Assembly (NCBI GenBank): GCA_032358165.1
Contig: JAALGY010000017.1
Coordinates: forward strand, 434,001 to 498,000
From: Diplosphaera chodatii
Taxonomy: Eukaryota > Chlorophyta > Trebouxiophyceae > Prasiolales > Stichococcaceae
DNA: 64,000 nucleotides
Direction: 5' to 3'
In this document: one piece after another, positions 11,301 through 22,633 of the stretch
How positions within the stretch are numbered: the first letter of the stretch is position 1
Layout of the letters: the number at the start of each line of letters is the position of its first letter
Position numbers and translations under genes: made by a program
The notes under the pieces: generated by a model
The model's database searches: none
What the model saw: the letters and a program-made list of their open reading frames with translations, nothing else
Told to the model about the DNA's origin: nothing

Positions 11301-13979
11301 TAGTCTCCATGCTCCCCCACAGGTGGAGACGGAGGACGAGGAGTGGACGGAGGACTTCGTGGGGGAGCGGGACCCGTCCATCCTGCATTTCCTGCTGGCC
11401 AGCGGCGACCAGATCTCCAGCAAGCAGCTGCGCGACGACCTCATGACCCTGCTCATCGCGGGCCACGAGGTGGGGAGGGTTTATGGTATTCGAAGCTGTG
11501 GGGCTTTCGCCGTGTGGCAACGCTGCTGAATTGATGAACCTTTTGGATCATACGTCTCCCACCTGAGGCCCTTGCCTGGCCTGGATACAGCCAGCAAGGG
11601 AGCGACTCAGCTGCTTGTGGAATGCACTGACCTGCAGCCAGCAGCAGGCGTTTGCCTGTTGTTTGGGCAGACATGGCTTCCACAAGCAGCATCAGCAAGA
11701 ACACTTGCACTGCAGACATGTACCAGAGCATGCCTGCGGCAATAGCCTAAAGCATACCGGATGCCCAGCCACAGCTTTAGTCGCTGGCACCAGATCCCGC
11801 TGCGTTGTGGGCCGTGCACTGCCTTGATGGTGAGCCACGACGAACCAGCCGGTTGACGCCTGACCACCGACACCAAGGGAAGCTGCTGCGCATGCAGACC
11901 ACCGCGGCGGTGCTGACCTGGACGCTGTACTGCCTGGCGCAGCACCCGCACCACGTGGCCACCCTGCGCGCCGAGGTGCCTTCTCATCGCACACCTGCTA
12001 CCATCACTGAGCAACTCAGCAGTTCAGACGGTCAATCAGAGTCAGCATGCAAACCTTTGGTGCATGGCTGCTGAGCATTGGTGCATGCGCCACAGCAGCA
12101 CTGCTGCCGCATTTGGCAGCCACCACAGTTCTCCAACGATCAGCTGCCGGCTGCCCGACTCCAGTCATGTGGCCTGCTCTCGGACTGGGCGGTCCAGCAC
12201 TATGGAGTGTTTTGAGTTTTGCACAGGTGGACGAGGTGCTGGGGGACCGGTCTCCAACGCTCGACGACATCCGGGCGCTGGGCTTCACCACGCGCTGCCT
12301 GAACGAGTCGATGCGGCTGTACCCGCAGCCGCCCGTGCTCATCCGGCGCGCGCTGGAGGACGACATCGTCGGCGGCTACAGGGTGGGTCCCTTGCTGCTG
12401 CAATGCCCCCTGTGGCAGCGACTCTCTGCCCGACCTGGCCATCCGGCTTGCAGTCATCCCTGCAGCCGCTCTCGGTGACTTGCATGCCTGTCAGCATGCA
12501 CACGCGTGCGCCTCAAATCGCCACGAATGCTTCTGGCACTGCAGCGTGCATGATGACGCGTCTGAACAACTGGCCATCTGCAGCTGCATCCGCATGTCCA
12601 CCTCTACTTGCCGGCTCTGTCTGAGAACAGCTCTGACACAGAACACAGTGACAGGGGATGGTGTGTGCCCCGCAAACCAGGTGGACAAGGACGCGGACAT
12701 CTTCATCAGCGTGTGGAACCTGCACCGGTCGCCGGAGTACTGGGAGCGCCCCAACGAGTTCGACCCCACGCGCTTCGACCTGGCCGCCGGCGTGCCCAAC
12801 GAGACGACGCACAACTTCGCGTACCTGCCCTTCGGCGGCGGCCGCCGCAAGTGCATAGGTGAATGTTCTGATCAACCATCTCAAAGTCCCCGCAGCTGCG
12901 CTGCAGCTCGCCACCTGCTCGCACGGCGGCACTGAGCGTGTGGAGCAGGCAGCCTGCGGCAGGCGGTGGTCTTGGCTGCAGCGTTGCGGCGGCGGTGCAT
13001 CACTTGGCTGCTGCACTGCCCGATGTCAAAGTGCTCAGCTCAGCCGTGCAGGCGACCAGTTTGCGCTGTTTGAGGCGGTGGTGGCGCTGGCAATGCTGAT
13101 GCGGCGGTATGAGTTCACGCTGGACCCCAGCGCACCCGAGGTGCGTTGACACCGTCAGCTCTTGCACCTGGCTGCACGCCGTCGATGCTGCCTGCTGCCC
13201 AGCAGTCCTGTCAGGAGGATGTGCGAGCAGCCGATCAGCTCTGGTTCCGGAATGTCAGGCTGTGTCGGCAGCCACAGCGGATGTCCTGCACGGCAGCACG
13301 AACCGTGCAGCTGTGGTGTGGCAATGCTATGCCGCTGCAACTCTTCGCTGGTAGTGTGCAGCCATGATTACATCGAGAAGGAAGACCAATGCGTGCTATT
13401 GGACCCAGCAAAGCGCCGAGCTGCAAACGTAGCACTGTCTATAATGCTGGCTCATCTTGCTTGCCTCGGAGAACAGGCGGCAGTATTCAAGTCGGAGAAG
13501 TTATAGCCGCAATCAGCAAACACCTCTGCAGAACGCCCAGAAACAAAGCTCGCCATTGTGTGCAGCTTTTGAGTGGTGGACATCCCAAGACTGGTGCTGA
13601 GTGATGTCACGGTACCTGCAGGTGGGCATGACCACGGGGGCCACGATCCACACCAGCGAGGGTCTGCAGATGCACGTCAGCCGCCGCAACACCCAGGTGT
13701 GCAGCCGTCATGTCCTTTGTTGCCGGAAGTTGTAAAACTGTCAGTGCCGAGCACTGGTGGGGTTCTACACCAGCGCTGTGCGAAGAGCCTTTGGCCCCAC
13801 ACGCTGTGTCGTCACAGACCCAGGTGCGTGTTGCAGTGCTGGCCCGGGACTCGTGCAGCGTGCTGATTCATGTCTGTTTCGTCCTGCAGCCTGCGGCGTC
13901 CAGCAACGGAGCCGACCCAGCAGCAGCGGCAACAGCAGCAGGCACAGCGCCGCAGCAACGGCAAGCCCAGGCAGCCTGA
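8320..13979 (+). CDS. CYP97A: Cytochrome P450 CYP97A-type carotenoid beta-ring hydroxylase (plastid)
   Basis: Predicted 689-residue P450 in 15 phase-consistent exons: 8320-8854, 9226-9306, 9498-9634, 9771-9855, 10000-10112, 10425-10562, 10756-10818, 10971-11075, 11323-11469, 11898-11975, 12227-12382, 12681-12858, 13052-13140, 13622-13696, 13890-13979. It follows plant CYP97A (LUT5) almost end to end: [72 protein letters not shown]450 signatures are the I-helix AGHETT (465-470, split by an intron), ExxR at 521-524 (ESMR), and the haem loop [10 protein letters not shown] with ligand Cys604. In plants the enzyme hydroxylates beta-rings of alpha- and beta-carotene on the way to lutein and zeaxanthin. 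The N-terminal region (about 180 residues, Ser/Asn-rich, probably starting with a transit peptide) is longer than in plants, and the exact start is the least certain point. The gene is divergent from HST. Confidence 0.93.
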
Positions 13980-15166
13980 CGCCGTGGTTTGCGGTGCTTG
14001 CTGACATAGCACAGCAGCCGCCGGCTGTTCAGCAGAGTCGCGCAGCAGCGGCAGCAACAGCAGCAGCAAAACGTAGGAAGTGCCAGCAACGGTCTGCACA
14101 GCGCACCGTTTGAGCATTGTGCAGCAGCGGCAACATGAGCAGCGGGCTTCACGGCCTTTTGCACACCCTTTGTGTCGGCACAGTTTGTGCCAGCCAGGGT
14201 TTGAGACCATCGTTTCAGGGGCATTTTGGGTGTTCTGCGGCTTTGGCCGCCGTTTTGCGTCACTTGTGACTGAACTGCACATGCAGCGGCGCTCGCTGCA
14301 TGCGCGTTTTGGCGACATGCTTGTTTGGGTTTGCTCTTGATGTCTTCGTAGGGGCATCTATGCCTCTATCTATCGGGTTGCCTTTACTAGGTCGGGGCTT
14401 TTGGGGGGCCAAATTGCATGTGGGATGCTCCAGGGTGGCCATGAACAACAGAATGGGTTTTGCGCTGCCTGAAACCGAGCATCTGCATGTAGGCTTCTGT
14501 AAGATGAGGCAGCCCGACTGTGCTATGCAACTCCGTAGCATTGCGACATGCTTGCGTAACCCAGCCTCGGCAGATGGGCTCCTGTATGACTGAAGGCAAT
14601 ACCCTGCACGAGTGACCAGCTGGAATACTAATTGCGGGCTTCGTACACAGCCTTCCACCGTCGACGGCATATTATCGCTTGCGACATCGCAATCAGCACG
14701 GACAGCAGTCATACCGGCTCCTTCGCCAATTTTATTACACGCCGCTGGCTTACTGTGCTTTGCGAAGTTCGGCGGCAAACCCTCCCACTGGAGCTGACGC
14801 CACAAGATTTGCCGGTCAACGCGTGCGCAGCGTCAGCCTGCTATCAGGTGCAACCCCCCTTAGAGACTTATTTATGTGTTTTCATGTCAGCCTTGTGGCT
14901 GTTGTGACGGTTTCTCGGTTTGGTGCAACGGCTGCGGGGCCCATGACGCCCCGACTGCAGTATTGTTTCGTGCAAGTGCAGATGCTCATGCCGCTCTTGA
15001 TGCCTGCAGCCTCACAGCATCCACAGTTCTGCTTCAATTGCGACCATCACATGTGTGACGGGCTGCTGGTGTGGCTAGAACTTCCATTGCTGCGGGCAAT
15101 GTCGCCTCGTCTGACTGCAATTACTCCACATGACGCAAAGCAGGTGCAGCAAGCCGTATTAGCACC
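13980..15166. other. Intergenic: CYP97A 3' UTR and CAP gene 2 upstream region
   Basis: No supported gene. It should contain the 3' UTR of CYP97A and the promoter of the second CAP gene. Short CAG-rich stretches occur near 14040-14080. I see no transposon ends. Confidence 0.5.
14498..14502 (+). other. Candidate TGTAA polyadenylation signal for CYP97A
   Basis: A TGTAA pentamer lies about 520 bp after the CYP97A stop. TGTAA is the usual polyadenylation element in chlorophyte green algae; its use here is inferred. Confidence 0.4.
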
Positions 15167-16968
15167 ATGCTCGCCCGCTGCCTCCTCATGACAGCTGTGG
15201 CAGTCTGCCTCACCATTCAAGGCAGCGACGCGGCGCTGGTACGTCGGAACGGCAGTCTGTTGTGTACCACTGCCGGCATGCTTCATCACAACCAACCTGT
15301 TGCAGCCGATGGCGACATCAATCTGCAGCAATGCTAGCACATTAGAACATTGATCACACATCCAATAACATGTACCCATACCGGCATGTGTGTGCCCGGG
15401 GAACACATCAGCCAGCAACACGGTCATTCCTTTGGTGATGGCTGACGTCAAGATTCAAAGGTGTGCAGAACACCCAGGGCGTCGGCAGTGCCACAACGAA
15501 GGCGCAGATCCTAACCCTGCACAACAACCTTAGAGCCAAGTACGGCCGCGTGCCGCCCCTGACTTGGAACACCACGCTGGCTGCGTCCTCTCAGGTGCGG
15601 CTACTTTCACCGTCTCAGTACATCAGCATCATGGCCACCATGCATGATGGAAGGTCACAAGGCTATGAACGATATGCAGCGCACAGTTCAACGTGCTGCG
15701 GCGCACATTTCATGCCTGTCCGTGGTCGTGTACCGTAGTGCCTTGCACCTGTCAGACAGCCCGACAGGCGCCCGCTGGTTGCGTAAGCTGCAACCACGTG
15801 CAGGTATGACGGAGGAGGTGCCAGAAATTTGGTTCAAAAATGCAGTGTTCTTGCGCCTGCAGTCGTGGACCAACCAGTGCAAGTTCTCGCACGATGTGAC
15901 GACGCTGCGGCAGCTGAGATATGGCGAGGTGCGCACCCACTACGTGACATGATGCCTTGGCAAACTTGTGGTGGTCCGGCAGGCCCGCCCCTCACATACC
16001 TGTCGATGCATCCACTGCTGCAAGTGGTTCATGTGTGGAGCGTCCACCATCTTGATTGGAGCCTTCCTGCTTCCCGCAGAACCTGGCGGTGGTCAACGGC
16101 CCGCCCAGCTACGATGTGTGGCCCACAGGTACGTTCCAGTGTACTGCTGGGGCAATTTTGGGCGACGATACAGTTGGCGGAACACAGCGCTTGATATCGG
16201 GCACCCAAACCGGTGCAGCTGCACCGCCGAGCTCTAGCACGGCAGCCACAGTTGCTGCCTCAGGACGCCGACGTGTGCTGCACCGCAGGCATCAGGGGCT
16301 GGAGCAACGAGGCGTCCCTGTACGACTTTTCCGCCCCCGGCTACACCCCCGCCGCCGGCCACTTCACGTGCGCTCAACCCGACCGATGCAACCCTGTAGG
16401 CCTGCACAGATAGATGCCTATAGCCAGACGATACCTGGGGGCTGCCAAGCTGCTGCCCAGGTGCTGGTGCCCTCTACCACGCAGCTTTAGAGGCCAGAGT
16501 CCAAGGGAGGTCTCAAGCGGTTTCTCTGTCGGAGCGTGAAGGGCGCTGCCTTTCGGTGTGCGCAGGCAGATGGTGTGGAAGGGCACCACGCAGGTCGGCT
16601 GCGGGCGCACCCCCAACTGCCAGATTGCCAACTTCGGCCCGGGCACCATGTACAGCTGCCGCTACAGCCCGCCAGGTGCGCAATCAGTTGCGACCCCTGT
16701 GTACATTGCCAGTCTAGCGCCTTGGTCTGCAGTGCGTTGCACGAGTGACATGAGCAGCCATTGGCGTGCCTGACCTACACTGTACCCGACCTGCCCCAAT
16801 AGTGCGTCCCTGCCCATGATACCATGGGTGCTGCCGGTCAAGAAGCGATCGATGAGAAGGGGGTTGCTGCAAGTAGCTCACCTGGCGGCTTTGTGCATGA
16901 CTGCAGGCAACTACATTGGGACCGCCAACTTCCAGGCCAATGTGCTGGCGCCCGCTGCTAAGCGCTGA
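15167..16968 (+). CDS. Secreted CAP/PR-1-like (SCP family) protein 2
   Basis: Predicted 187-residue protein from seven phase-consistent exons: 15167-15238, 15469-15594, 15863-15928, 16080-16128, 16289-16367, 16566-16675 and 16907-16968. Residues 1-23 are a signal peptide (MLARCLLMTAVAVCLTIQGS). The CAP domain includes [62 protein letters not shown] and a FQANV end. The CAP cavity residues His76, Glu88, Glu112 and His129 and the four PR-1 cysteines are conserved. The closest relative in the window is the CAP gene at 2180-3924. The copies share intron positions at the ends of the domain, but this one has two extra introns in the middle (after YGE and after DVWPT) and an insertion around NGPPSYDVWPT. 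Likely a secreted lipid-binding protein. Confidence 0.9.
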
Positions 16969-17167
16969 GCAGACGCCCAGTCATGATCCTGCCAAGACAT
17001 CTTTTTGGCATCGGCAGCGCGACCCAGTGGGCTGTTGACGGTTGGATTTTGACGGGAGTAACAGGAACGTGCCAAGGGGAAATAGTGCTATCGTGACGAG
17101 AAGATGATGCAAAGACGACACACTCTTGTGTGCATGCTAAGTGCTGGTACACCAGCGGTAGGCCATT

Positions 17168-17172
17168 TGTAA
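17168..17172 (+). other. Candidate TGTAA polyadenylation signal for CAP gene 2
   Basis: The first TGTAA after the stop of the second CAP gene, 200 bp downstream. A further TGTAA occurs at 17473-17477, inside the first unit of the tandem repeat. Confidence 0.45.
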
Positions 17173-17462
17173 TTTAGCGATGTACTCGCTGTGCACGAGC
17201 AAGGGTAGGGCGGAGATGCATGCTGCACGAGTGCACGCTCGCCCTGGCAACCTTTTGTAGCAGCATGACAGCCCACATGCTGCTTCTATTCAATTTCTGC
17301 ATGTTCAGCAGATCAGCTCTTCTGTGGTTAGCTCGCCTCACCCAGCTGTGGTGCTCGACAGATGATTTGTGCATTACACACAGGATGCAGAATTGAAGTT
17401 GATGCTAATCTTGCTCGATGGTGAAGTATGATGCTGGGTTTGACTGTTGCGCCGAAGTTGAT

Positions 17463-17706
17463 GAAGTTGCTGTGTAACATGGACCGACTGTCACGGATGA
17501 ATCCCTGCTCGGCCGATATTACATACAATGAATAGTGTACAGATGGTTTGTCTTCGGAATGCATCAATGATCTGACCAGACTGGAAGTTGCTGTGTATCA
17601 TGGACCGACTGTATGTCACGGATGAATCCCTGCTCGGCGATATTACATACAATGAATAGTGTACAGATGGTTTGTCTTCAGAATGCATCAATGATCTGAC
17701 CAGACT
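17463..17706. repeat. Two-copy tandem repeat, ~121 bp
   Basis: Unit 1 (17463-17583) and unit 2 (17584-17706) are nearly identical. Differences are a few substitutions, a 4-base TATG insertion and loss of one C. Each unit contains the pentamer TTACA, the minus-strand form of TGTAA, within GATATTACATACAATG. The repeat lies between two convergent genes. Confidence 0.92.
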
Positions 17707-18453
17707 GACGCGCAGCACTCGGTGTGAAGTGTCAGATGGCATGAAGCTGATATTTCCCTCAACAATCAACTCTACTCCCTCTCACTCTCATGATATTCGG
17801 AAAGCATTCCCACCCAGGCACACTCGAGTTCGTTAAGCCTTAGGAACAAACCGACACCCTGCACTTCAAGCGCTGTTATGTGTTCCGTACGGTCCCAAGT
17901 ACAGCTCGCCTCTGACACACGATGAATCAAAGTTCCAGAGGATATTGCATGGCTTGCCTGCTGACCACCTCATCCACAGCTCGTAATTCAGATATTCTTC
18001 ACATACCAGGCTGCACTCTATGTCATGATGTGCCGCCATGCTGGCTGGATCTTTGCTCTCACTGCAGCCGCGGCCGCCGCTGCAGCAGCCTCTCGCTGCA
18101 GCTCTCAGCTGCCAGTCGCTCTGCTGTGTCCTGATGGCTCCAGCACACGACACCGCGCGCCCCTTGCGCACGCCGACTGGCGCTCACAGTCTCGCGTGTC
18201 TGATGACACCGAAGGGAAGGGACACCGATGCCCGCTGCCGCTGGCATGCCCAGCGCCCAGGGTGCCTAGCTGACCCCCGGCCGTAGCTGCCATCGCTGAT
18301 GTCCCCTGATGGCCCGCTGACCCACAGCGCCAACCCCTGCCTGCCTCTTGCGCCCATCGCCCCGCTGACGCCGCCACATCGGCGGCGCACGGCGCCGGGC
18401 CGCTGCTGTCGGGGTCCCGGGACGGTGGGACTCTAGTGCCTCTCGGGGACTCT

Positions 18454-21400
18454 CTAGTGGCCGCCGGCGCCCAGCGCCTCCCCGGCGGCGATGGTGTGGG
18501 CGGTGGGGCGCCAGGCGGTGCGGCAGCGGACCAGCTCCGCGCCGCCCCGCTGCAGGGTGTGCAGCAGGTGCTGCGTGCCTGCGACGGACAGGGGTTCAGG
18601 GGTCAGGCTGTACCGCTGGCAGGACACCATGAGCCAGCTTGCTCTGCGCTTGCCTTTGTTGGGTTGTCGACCCTTTGGTCTGGTGTGAAGGCTGTTGCCT
18701 TGTGCCACGCACACGGCAGTGAGACCCACAAGCCAAAAAGGCGCAGCACACGCCCCGCTGTCTTGTGTTTGCTCACAGTGGTTTGGTTGCAAACTCCGCC
18801 CTCAGAGCTTCATGCATGTGGCAGGTGGTCTGTGATGCAGGGGTGCCTCGAGTCAGCTAGCCCGGTGAGATGCACCTGTGCCGTTGACGTTGGCGGCGGC
18901 GGCTGAGGGCTCTGTCAGGCGCGCCCCGAAGCAGTCCACGGTATCGCCCGCTGCACACTCCTGCTTGTAGTCGATCTCAATCTGCAGGGACGCCGCCAGT
19001 ACATCAGCACGCTGGCTGGGCCACACTGTAGAGCCCATTCCCCTGAGTGAAGTGCTGCACGTGCAAGGCATCTGCATGCCTGCAAACTGCATTGGCCTCC
19101 ACTGGTGACACATGCAGCGCAGGAGCCGATGCTTGCAGCTGCTGCAGCTGGCTGCCGATGCTGCGGGTCTATGGGCGTCAACATCGAGCAACACCCGAGA
19201 CAGACGCTACAGGGGCCCTCCCCAGGACCCCAAAAGCCAAATCCTGAGCCACCTGGTGCAGCTGGCAGCTGGTGTAGACGTCCAGCGGCACCGTCTCCAG
19301 GCACCACGCCAGGTACGTCACATTGTTCAGGTGCTGGTTCATGTCCACGTCGCTGCGGCGCGCCACTTGCACCGGGCCCACGATCTGCAGGACATCACAA
19401 CATGCGCTCGGGCGTCAGAGTTGTTCGTCGCATGGAGCGCGGTGCCAGAGTGTCTGCTGCAGCGCTCAAGATGATTACGCAGCAGCTCAGCCCCGTCATG
19501 CGGCAGGGACAGACACCTCTGGCGGCTCTGGGAAGTCGGGCAGCTTCTGTTTGGCCTCCTCCTCGGGCACGATGTGCCTGCGGCCAGCAGAAACACATGA
19601 TGAATGATGGCCTTGATGCCACGAGGTCAACATGTGAAACGACATGCATGATGCATGGCTTCGACCAGGCCTGATGCGAGGTGGCACAGCACGGTAGCAA
19701 AGTCCGAAGGCTGCATGCAAGGCTGTGCCAAAATAAAAGCTTTACTTACCAGCAAAGCTAGCATTTGTGCCTCACAAAGCAAAAAGAAGCTAGCATAGAA
19801 AACCTTCCATATCATCTATGAGGCGCACTTGGGTTCTTGCGGCGAAAAGGATTTGAGCTTGGCGACCATGGACTCGGGACAGCGCGCCGGCCGCCGCTTC
19901 TTGGTGTCCAGCATGATCCACGTGCTGCAGGGCCAGGTACAAGCATGCCTCAGCACACGCATGTCTTCACGAGGGTGAACTGCGCATGCTGGGGACATGC
20001 CATGGGCAGCAGCCCGGCCCGATTCGGGCAGCACAGCTCCAAAGGGCAGCGCCCTAGCTGGCGCTTTAGGGTTTAGGTGCAGTGCTGGCCTGGCTGTGGC
20101 AGGGCGTTCACTATGACAGGAGTGCAGCACCTGGTGGCCATGCCAAGCCTGCGACCCGACTTGACGTCGCGGATGTCCCAGTTGCGCTCAAAGGAGATGC
20201 GGCTGTCCTTCTGGAACCACGTCTCGATGGACACCAGGTCCCCCCTGCAGCAGCACATGCAGCTCCCTGTGAGGTCGCATCATGCCTGCGGAACGGTGCC
20301 GCCACTGCTCTGCACCCCCCACGCGGATACTGTGCACGGCAGGGGGAAGGACGCTGCTCTCGCGGCTGGGTGCATCGGCTTTTGTACCAAAGCAAACAGC
20401 GTCGTTTTGCGCCACCGCAGCCGCACCACTGCGGGTAGGCGTCCATGCGGATCTGCATGCGCGTGACGACGAAGATGAGGTTGTGCTCCACCATGATGGG
20501 GTCCGTGGCGAACCCCATGTCGCTGCGGCCCCACATGGCGACCCCATGGTTGCCCGCCACCTCCTGCATGCATGGCACCACGCGGTTCTGCCAGGAACCA
20601 TCGACCGACTGCCGCTGTCAGGGCTGCAGCGTCCTTTGGCAGTCGAGCTGGTCTGCTGCTGATGACGATCTGGTGCAGATGACAGGCGTGCAGGTTGAGG
20701 CCTCGCATGCACAGGGCCCTGCCTGCAGCAGGTTGGCGATGGTGACGATGGTGGTGCGCTGATCGGGGCCGACCTGCAGCAGCACCACACACAACAGATG
20801 ACACCCACATGTTGCAGACAGTTGGAAAAATGCCACGCACCTTCTGGTCATCTGCACGCAACCTGGCGGGTGCAGTGCCGAGGGTGCGCATGCAATGGGG
20901 CCATCTCACCATCAGATTGCTGTTGACAGCGCAGCGCACCTCGTATGCGCGGATGCGGTGCTCCTCGCGGAAGCTGCGCAGGTCGGGCGCCAGGCCGGGC
21001 GCAGCTGGCGTGGGCAGCACGTCCGCGGGGTCGGGCAGCTGGGACACTGGGTCTGCTGCGTCTGCCTGCGGATGACATGATGGCGGGTGCGCTGGCTGCC
21101 TTGGCGGAAGTGCTCATCAATTTCGCTGTACTTCCGCCGATTGCAGTCGGAGCAGGTGGTTCTCTTGGGACCCAGCGACCGCTTTAGGACATAAGCATGT
21201 GTAACATGACGTAACACACAGGAGGCAGCAATCGCCTTTGCACATTCCGCGCGCGCACGTCATGCTGCAGAGTAGCGACGATGTGAGATCTGCCAGCAGG
21301 CGGGAGCGTGCTAGGGCCTCACCGTGTGCTGCTCTGGCGCCGGAGCCTGCCGCTCAACCGTTGTGCTGGCCCTGGCTGCTACGCGCAAGCGGGCAGACTG

Positions 21401-21541
21401 GGGGGCCGCCTCGGCGCTGCAGGGGCACTGCCGCCGCAACACCGCCGGCACCTGATCGGCAACGAGCCTTGACGCCAGCGCCGGCTGCTGGACGCATGTC
21501 CTGTGCCCGTGCGGCGCGGCGCTGGGGACCAAAGCCCTCAT
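18454..21541 (-). CDS. FAT: Plastid acyl-ACP thioesterase (FatA/FatB family)
   Basis: Predicted 388-residue enzyme that hydrolyses acyl-ACP in the plastid stroma and so ends fatty-acid synthesis and sets chain length. Ten exons in transcript order: 21541-21323, 21065-20940, 20773-20723, 20563-20427, 20244-20131, 19924-19829, 19577-19517, 19384-19253, 18981-18876, 18578-18454; all phases agree. Exon 1 is an Arg/Ala-rich transit peptide. The paired hot-dog domains show FREEHRIRAYEV, TTIVTIANLLQEVAGNHGV, MGFATDPIMVEHNLIFVV, the catalytic strand SDVDMNQHLNNVTYLAW (Asn284, His286) and Cys321 in YKQEC, the plant Asn-His-Cys triad. The MNQH-LNNVTY form is closer to FatA, but algae usually have one FAT, so the subclass is left open. 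The intron after LLQ (20722-20564) starts with GC. The last exon ends in LGAGGH. Confidence 0.9.
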
Positions 21542-22633
21542 GATCTCGCTCCTAGATCAACACCCAGCCGGCTTTTGAATTCGTGTGCCACGTACAGAAC
21601 CGTGTGACCTGCCACAGATGTGATGCTCAAACGTCCACTGCACACTCACGCCGGCTGAGAGATCTTGCATTGACTGAGGCCGTCAAAACGGGACCTGCCA
21701 AGCAGCACCGTCCGCTGGAGCAGCGTGGGACCATTACGGTGCGCCGGTAAGTACCGGCTGAATCCTTACGCAGGATGACTACAGTGAAGTTGTGCACTGC
21801 GCCCTGGAGCAAACAGGCGTTGATGTTACGCCGTACTTGCAGCGAGGCAACAGAGCCACAACGCGGATTGTCTGAGGCGTTTTGGTGAGACGAACTGTGC
21901 AACAGCTGCTGCGCAAGGGGCGCGGCTGCCAGTTTCAGCGCTTCACGCAAGCCCTACTTCATTCCCTGTTGAAAGCCAGCTGGTGGGCCAGCACTCGGAC
22001 ATCACCACCCTGCCGCACGCAACGGCATGCAGGATGTGCTCGCTGCAGTCACACGGACTACCCACAGGAGTTGTCACTTTGCCGGCGGTCTGTGAGGTGC
22101 ACCTGACTTGCCCAAACCTCTCATGCGGAGCTTGCATGCGGTGTGCAAGCGGTGGGGACGCTTGCATGGCGCGAAGCGGACGGAAATGGTTGTGTTGTTG
22201 CTATGTGGAAGACACCAGTCAAATCGGAGCTGCAGCGCGGACGCATGCCAATCTGCAGTGCGGGGTGGTCGTCTTTGATGGCCGATGGCTCCTGCCCTCC
22301 CAGGCTCGATGCTAGGCACTGGCAATCAAGCCTGTGTTCTCCTGCTGCTGTCCGTGCGGTTTGTCCTCCTGTCTCGCCGTCAGTGTGCAATTTGCAAGCC
22401 AGGGGCACCACAGGTCCCGACTTCGGGTGTTCCCTTTAGCTCGGCATCCCCAAACCTCTATGGTCCTATAGGATGTGCAGCTAGATTCACCCATCCGTCG
22501 TTTGCTCGTCTGTGCGGCCGTCGGCATGCTGAGCACCCGCCAAAGCGAGGTGCTTGGTCGACCCATCCCGCAGGCGCATGTGACCGATCACCGTGTGCGG
22601 CACTCCGCTGCAGGCCGCCGGCTAAGCGCAGGC
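21542..22633. promoter_or_regulatory. Divergent promoter region, thioesterase / Ser-rich gene
   Basis: About 1.1 kb lies between two divergent start codons. No exon is supported. It should contain the promoter and 5' UTR of each gene; a non-coding or short coding 5' exon of the plus-strand gene cannot be excluded. Confidence 0.45.

Larger units (their letters stand above)
16969..18453. other. Convergent 3' intergenic region, CAP gene 2 / thioesterase
   Basis: Two genes end tail to tail here. The region is AT-richer than its surroundings and holds a two-copy 121-bp tandem repeat (listed separately). No protein-coding exon is supported; open frames over the repeat lack codon bias and conserved motifs. 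Confidence 0.5.
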
